A stretch of DNA of 7,474 bases from Patescibacteria group bacterium (GTDB lineage Bacteria > Patescibacteriota > Patescibacteriia > UBA9934), in contig JAUPWK010000046.1 in assembly GCA_030916555.1 (NCBI GenBank), positions 1 through 7,474 on the forward strand, in the 5' to 3' direction. The notes under the pieces are model-generated. The model was not told the DNA's origin. It did no database searches and saw only the letters and a list, made by a program, of their open reading frames with translations. A program made the position numbers and the translations under genes. Every line of letters begins with the position of its first letter. Positions within the stretch are counted from its first letter, which is position 1. Of the stretch, positions 4,406 through 7,474 are shown one piece after another.

Positions 4406-5541
4406 ACAATTTCAATCAGCGTTGCTACAATCATCGCCACGAACAACAAAAAAGCCAAAGCTACGAGAGCCTGCGGTAACGCGAGCTCTCGTTTTGGTAA
4501 CTGAGCCGTCAAACGAGCGCGTTCATAAGCAAGCACGAGTACAATTCCACTCAAACCACCGAGCAAGCCACCCGTTGCCCCAATCACCTGAATAAAATCT
4601 CGAGCTCCGAACAGAAATACGCATAACGGAATAACTACCGCTAACCACCAGGATGACAAAAACCGGCCACGAAAATCATACAGCAAGGAATTCATTACCG
4701 AATTTCCAACGCTTACAAAGGCCGTGAATACCGTACATAGTCCAATGACAGAAACAAAAATCGACAGCCAAGGACCGGCCACAAAACGTAAACCCTCAAC
4801 CGCTTGATGAGACGTAAACGGTCCCGTCATGCCGACAATTGCAAGTGTAAAGAGCCCGTACAGTAACGTAACCATCACAACCGATAAAATCAGAGCCGGT
4901 CGAATCAATTGCTTGCGGCGTCCGAGTGCATCGCGACTTTCAGGCACGGCGGCAAATCCGCTAAATGCAAAAATCAAAGCTCCAAATGGGAGCAACATTC
5001 TCCCGGGGTCACTCGCAGTCAAATATTCCACGTGCAGATGAGGGATCGCAAACAAAGCCAACCCAACAATCATGACAACAAAAAACGGAATAAGCACCGC
5101 CTGGAGTCGACGCACAAACAAGCTGCCGCCAATCATAGCCGAAGCTGCAATGAGCCAAAAAGCTAACTGATAATGGAAAAGTGGTCCACCGAGCCATGGA
5201 TGCAACACGTTAGCAATAAACTGACCGCCCACAATTACGTAGGCAAGCATTGCGCCCCAAAGAGAACCAAAAAATGCCACCGCTGCTACCACCCGACCAA
5301 CCGGACCAAGCTGATGACCGACCACGGCCACAAAACGAACATGTTCTTTATTTGCAGCTAAAAGGTCAGCAAAAATAAAATAGGTCAGCAGCGCCAAACT
5401 CGCTACAATGACAAGTTCAATGAGACCAAAGACATACCCTGCTTCTGAAAAAACAAAGGGTAATCCGAAAATTCCCACCCCGACCACACTCCCAATCAGC
5501 GGCCGTGCGCCTTGCCACAACGCCTTTTTTCGATCCTCCAT
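4402..5541 (-). CDS. Amino acid permease, aromatic/HAAAP-like (APC superfamily)
   Basis: Inner-membrane secondary transporter of 379 aa with about 11 predicted helices, at roughly 13-33, 38-60, 84-110, 124-140, 147-167, 182-200, 213-237, 257-281, 298-314, 317-338 and 355-377. Family signs are the glycine-rich unwound first helix (GSVVGVGIFGLPFVFSEAG, 17-35), as in Trp/Tyr permeases, and the sixth-helix segment FGALIFAFSGFAAVPE (186-201). These proteins import aromatic amino acids with protons or sodium; the exact substrate cannot be read here, and other APC branches remain possible. Start ATG 5541-5539 lies 8 nt after a TATACT -10 box, with no SD. It is divergent from dnaB and convergent on folD, with overlapping stops. 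It likely supports amino acid scavenging. Confidence 0.85.
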   Translation of the reverse strand: MEDRKKALWQGARPLIGSVVGVGIFGLPFVFSEAGYVFGLIELVIVASLALLTYFIFADLLAANKEHVRFVAVVGHQLGPVGRVVAAVAFFGSLWGAMLAYVIVGGQFIANVLHPWLGGPLFHYQLAFWLIAASAMIGGSLFVRRLQAVLIPFFVVMIVGLALFAIPHLHVEYLTASDPGRMLLPFGALIFAFSGFAAVPESRDALGRRKQLIRPALILSVVMVTLLYGLFTLAIVGMTGPFTSHQAVEGLRFVAGPWLSIFVSVIGLCTVFTAFVSVGNSVMNSLLYDFRGRFLSSWWLAVVIPLCVFLFGARDFIQVIGATGGLLGGLSGIVLVLAYERARLTAQLPKRELALPQALVALAFLLFVAMIVATLIEIV

Positions 5542-5549
5542 ATTGGCCT

Positions 5550-5555
5550 AGTATA
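5550..5555 (-). promoter_or_regulatory. -10 box of the permease gene
   Basis: TATACT on the minus strand, preceded by GTTG, 8 nt before the ATG at 5541. The -35 region (about 5578-5573, TGTGTG) is a poor match. The geometry again implies an essentially leaderless mRNA. Confidence 0.5.
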
Positions 5556-5616
5556 CAACACCGCCCTAAGCTCACACATCAGAGTGAAGCCGTCTTTTCG
5601 TCCCCAGCCTATCCCC

Positions 5617-5645
5617 TTCTCCCCCGTACTCGCTTGCGCTAAGAT
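5617..5645 (+). promoter_or_regulatory. Candidate promoter of dnaB
   Basis: TTCTCC (5617-5622, weak), 17-nt spacer, TAAGAT (5640-5645), with the ATG at 5655 only 9 nt beyond. No SD is present upstream. It lies in the 113-bp divergent region shared with the permease. Confidence 0.4.
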
Positions 5646-5654
5646 GCTCGTTAT

Positions 5655-7163
5655 ATGTCGTCTGGTGGGAGAATTCCTCCACATAATCTTGAGGCCGAAC
5701 AGTCCCTGCTTGGCGCACTCCTTATTGATCAAGAGGCCATGCTTAAGGTTGGAGACGCGGTCAGACCAGAAGATTTCTACAGAGATTCCTACCGCATTGT
5801 ATTTGAAACCATGGTAGAAATTTTCGGTCGCCATCAACCGATCGATCTCCTCACCCTCGGAAACCGCCTTGAGGAACGAGGTGTGCTTAAACAAATCGGC
5901 GGGCGCACAGCTATCGTTGAGCTGACAAACGTCGTTACTACCTCCGCTCACGTATCTCACTACGCTGAAATTATCTCAAAAAAGGCTGCCCTACGGCGCC
6001 TACTCAAAGCTGCGGGAGAAATTACTGAATTAGGCTTTGATGAAAGCCAAGATGTCGATGTTGTTATTGATACTGCAGAACAAAAGCTTTTCAACGTCTC
6101 AACCAATTTCATCAAACAAAGCTTTGTACCGCTCAGTTCAATTTTGACCGATGCCTTTGACCGCATTGACGAACTCCATAAAGACAAGGGCAAGTTACGT
6201 GGCGTCCCAACTGGCTTCACCGGGGTCGACAACTTGCTCGCCGGACTCCAGCGCTCTGACCTTGTCATTCTCGCCGCCCGTCCGTCTGTTGGTAAAACCT
6301 CATTCGCGCTTGATATCATGCGCAGCGTTGCGCTAAAAACCAACCAACCCGTTGGCTTCTTTAGTTTGGAAATGTCAAAGGAACAGCTCGTAGATCGCAT
6401 GATTTGTGCGGAGGCAAATGTGGATTTGTGGAAACTCCGTACCGGTCGACTTTCTGAACATGATGACGATTTCCCTCGCATCGGCGATGCCCTTGGTCGA
6501 CTTTCAGAGGCCCCGATTTATATCGATGACTCCCCGGCCGCAAGTATCATGAGCATCAGAACGAAAGCGCGTCGCCTGCAGTCAGAACACGGGCTGTCCA
6601 TGATCGTCATTGATTACTTGCAGCTCATGGAGGCAAAAAATCAATCCGATAACCGTGTGCAGGAAGTGGCCGAAATCAGCCGTGGCTTAAAACAGATTGC
6701 CCGTGAGCTCAATGTGCCAGTACTCGCGCTTGCTCAGCTCTCACGTGCCGTGGAATTAACTAAACCAGCCATTCCACGCCTTGCCCACTTGCGCGATTCC
6801 GGATCTATCGAGCAAGATGCTGACGTGGTCATGTTCCTCTACCGCAAAGCTGCGGACAGAAACTATCAACCTGAAGAATTAACGCCGGAAGAGAAGAACA
6901 GTGCCGAGGTCCATATTGCCAAGCATCGCAATGGCCCAACCGGGATGGTCAAGCTATACTGGGACGCGGCCAGAGCATCGTTCAAAAACCTGGACACACG
7001 CTACCAAGCCCCAGCCGGAGGCAGCGGTAGTCCGGCTCCAGCCACACCTTTCGGCACTCCAAGCACCGCAGCACCTTTGAATTCTGGGCCAAACCCAGAC
7101 AACATCGGCCTGCCGCCTGGCGTACCACCTAAGGGTTTTCAACCCCGACCCGCACCCGGTTAA
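5655..7163 (+). CDS. dnaB: Replicative DNA helicase DnaB
   Basis: Hexameric 5'-3' ATP-driven helicase that unwinds the replication fork; cytosolic. The 502-aa length fits the family, with a long tail. The N-terminal domain opens with the typical IPPHNLEAEQSLLGALL (7-23), followed by a linker. The RecA-like motor has Walker A ARPSVGKTS (208-216, K214), the catalytic-Glu region FFSLEMS (235-241), Walker B MIVIDYLQLM (316-325, D320), LALAQLSR (357-364), the LRDSGSIEQDADVVMF stretch (379-394), and the arginine-finger segment KHRNGPTG (423-430). Residues about 451-502 form a Gly/Pro/Ala/Ser-rich tail, probably disordered. No intein interrupts the motor. ATG 5655 matches the family N-terminus and sits 9 nt after a -10-like TAAGAT, with no SD. 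A YbaB/EbfC gene follows after 108 nt. Confidence 0.97.
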   Translation: MSSGGRIPPHNLEAEQSLLGALLIDQEAMLKVGDAVRPEDFYRDSYRIVFETMVEIFGRHQPIDLLTLGNRLEERGVLKQIGGRTAIVELTNVVTTSAHVSHYAEIISKKAALRRLLKAAGEITELGFDESQDVDVVIDTAEQKLFNVSTNFIKQSFVPLSSILTDAFDRIDELHKDKGKLRGVPTGFTGVDNLLAGLQRSDLVILAARPSVGKTSFALDIMRSVALKTNQPVGFFSLEMSKEQLVDRMICAEANVDLWKLRTGRLSEHDDDFPRIGDALGRLSEAPIYIDDSPAASIMSIRTKARRLQSEHGLSMIVIDYLQLMEAKNQSDNRVQEVAEISRGLKQIARELNVPVLALAQLSRAVELTKPAIPRLAHLRDSGSIEQDADVVMFLYRKAADRNYQPEELTPEEKNSAEVHIAKHRNGPTGMVKLYWDAARASFKNLDTRYQAPAGGSGSPAPATPFGTPSTAAPLNSGPNPDNIGLPPGVPPKGFQPRPAPG

Positions 7164-7193
7164 CTTGGTTGATCGGCAGATACGGCAGAGACT

Positions 7194-7229
7194 TGGTTAA
7201 AATGGTGGTTGCAACAACCAACTTAACCA
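7194..7229 (+). repeat. Two-tier inverted repeat between dnaB and the YbaB gene
   Basis: The outer arms TGGTTAA (7194-7200) and TTAACCA (7223-7229) pair over 7 bp. Inside, TGGTTG (7206-7211) and CAACCA (7215-7220) pair over 6 bp around CAA, with an asymmetric internal loop. No T-run follows on the plus strand, so it could be an RNA hairpin protecting the dnaB 3' end, a weak terminator or an operator. ACTTGGTT also occurs as a direct repeat at 7163-7170 and 7191-7198. Confidence 0.45.
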
Positions 7230-7271
7230 CATTGACCAAAGAAGCGTCAGCGACTGATTAATCGTTACTTA

Positions 7272-7474
7272 ATGAATATGTTCAACAAGCTCAAGCAATT
7301 CAAAGACATGCGCGACCAGGGCAAACAGATGAAAGCTATGTTAGACGGTATCGTCGTGGTTGGAAGTGGCGCAAATAATGCTGTCATGATCACCATGAAC
7401 GGTAGCCATGAGGTACTTGGAGTTCAAGTCCAGGAGGGTGCAGATAAAGCAAGCTTGGAACGCGGCATCAAAGA
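7272..7474 (+). CDS. YbaB/EbfC family nucleoid-associated protein (N-terminal part)
   Basis: The frame is open from ATG 7272 to the window edge, 67 codons. It begins MNMFNKLKQFKDMRDQGKQM, like the N-terminal helix of YbaB/EbfC proteins (MFxKLKQ...), and continues into strands with the family's V-x-I-T-x-N-G-x-x-E-V-L pattern (VMITMNGSHEVLGVQV, about residues 39-54). Members are small homodimers that bind DNA and help organise the nucleoid; in many bacteria the gene sits beside dnaX/recR, whereas here it follows dnaB. The loop between helix and first strand is short, as in reduced versions. A second ATG at 7278 is an equally good start. No SD is seen. A TTGACC at 7232-7237 could be a -35 box, but the matching -10 (ATTAAT, 7257-7262, 19-nt spacer) is poor. 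The C-terminus lies outside the window. Confidence 0.75.
   Translation, partial: MNMFNKLKQFKDMRDQGKQMKAMLDGIVVVGSGANNAVMITMNGSHEVLGVQVQEGADKASLERGIK

Noticed and set aside
5496..5960. 154-aa ORF on the minus strand spanning the permease and dnaB starts
   Set aside because: It crosses the divergent promoter region and overlaps the beginnings of two clear genes in other frames; the protein resembles no family.
5960..6481. 173-aa ORF on the minus strand inside dnaB
   Set aside because: It is Ser-rich antisense translation of the dnaB motor domain, a typical shadow ORF.

Overview
The window reads as ordinary chromosome of a small-genome bacterium, with one unusual, highly structured segment near the left end. 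I infer Candidate Phyla Radiation / Patescibacteria. The reasons are very short intergenic gaps, overlapping convergent genes, ATG starts 8-10 nt after good -10 boxes with no Shine-Dalgarno (SD) sequence, a short coiled-coil protein, and a core set of glyA, DHH, folD, permease, dnaB and YbaB genes. No ribosomal RNA or marker tree supports the placement. TGA is used as a stop, so the TGA=Gly code is not indicated.

Layout. Positions 1-53 (-) hold the first codons of an unknown gene with its own promoter. Positions 124-992 are the odd segment. A near-perfect sigma70-type promoter drives a 50-codon, extremely GC3-rich TTG-start ORF that has a strong SD. Three consecutive hairpins follow, the last terminator-like, then a second related promoter, a second strong SD, a 156-aa protein of unknown function and an intrinsic terminator. 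Positions 1071-3231 (+) carry glyA (serine hydroxymethyltransferase) and, 1 nt later, a DHH/DHHA2 phosphoesterase. Positions 3228-3437 (-) hold a small coiled-coil protein that overlaps the DHH gene stop-to-stop. Positions 3557-4405 (+) are folD, again overlapping stop-to-stop with an 11-helix amino acid permease at 4402-5541 (-). Divergently from the permease, dnaB (replicative helicase) runs 5655-7163 (+). A 108-nt gap with a hairpin follows, then the start of a YbaB/EbfC family gene, cut by the window edge.

How the genes work together. GlyA makes 5,10-methylene-THF from serine and FolD oxidises it to 10-formyl-THF, so the two form a one-carbon module although separately transcribed. DnaB and YbaB are replication and nucleoid functions. 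The permease fits a cell that scavenges amino acids. The two genes at 197-349 and 488-958 stand apart: they alone have canonical SDs and strongly structured flanking RNA, while the other well-defined promoters in the window produce leaderless or nearly leaderless mRNAs. No CRISPR array, tRNA, rRNA, insertion sequence or phage gene was seen.
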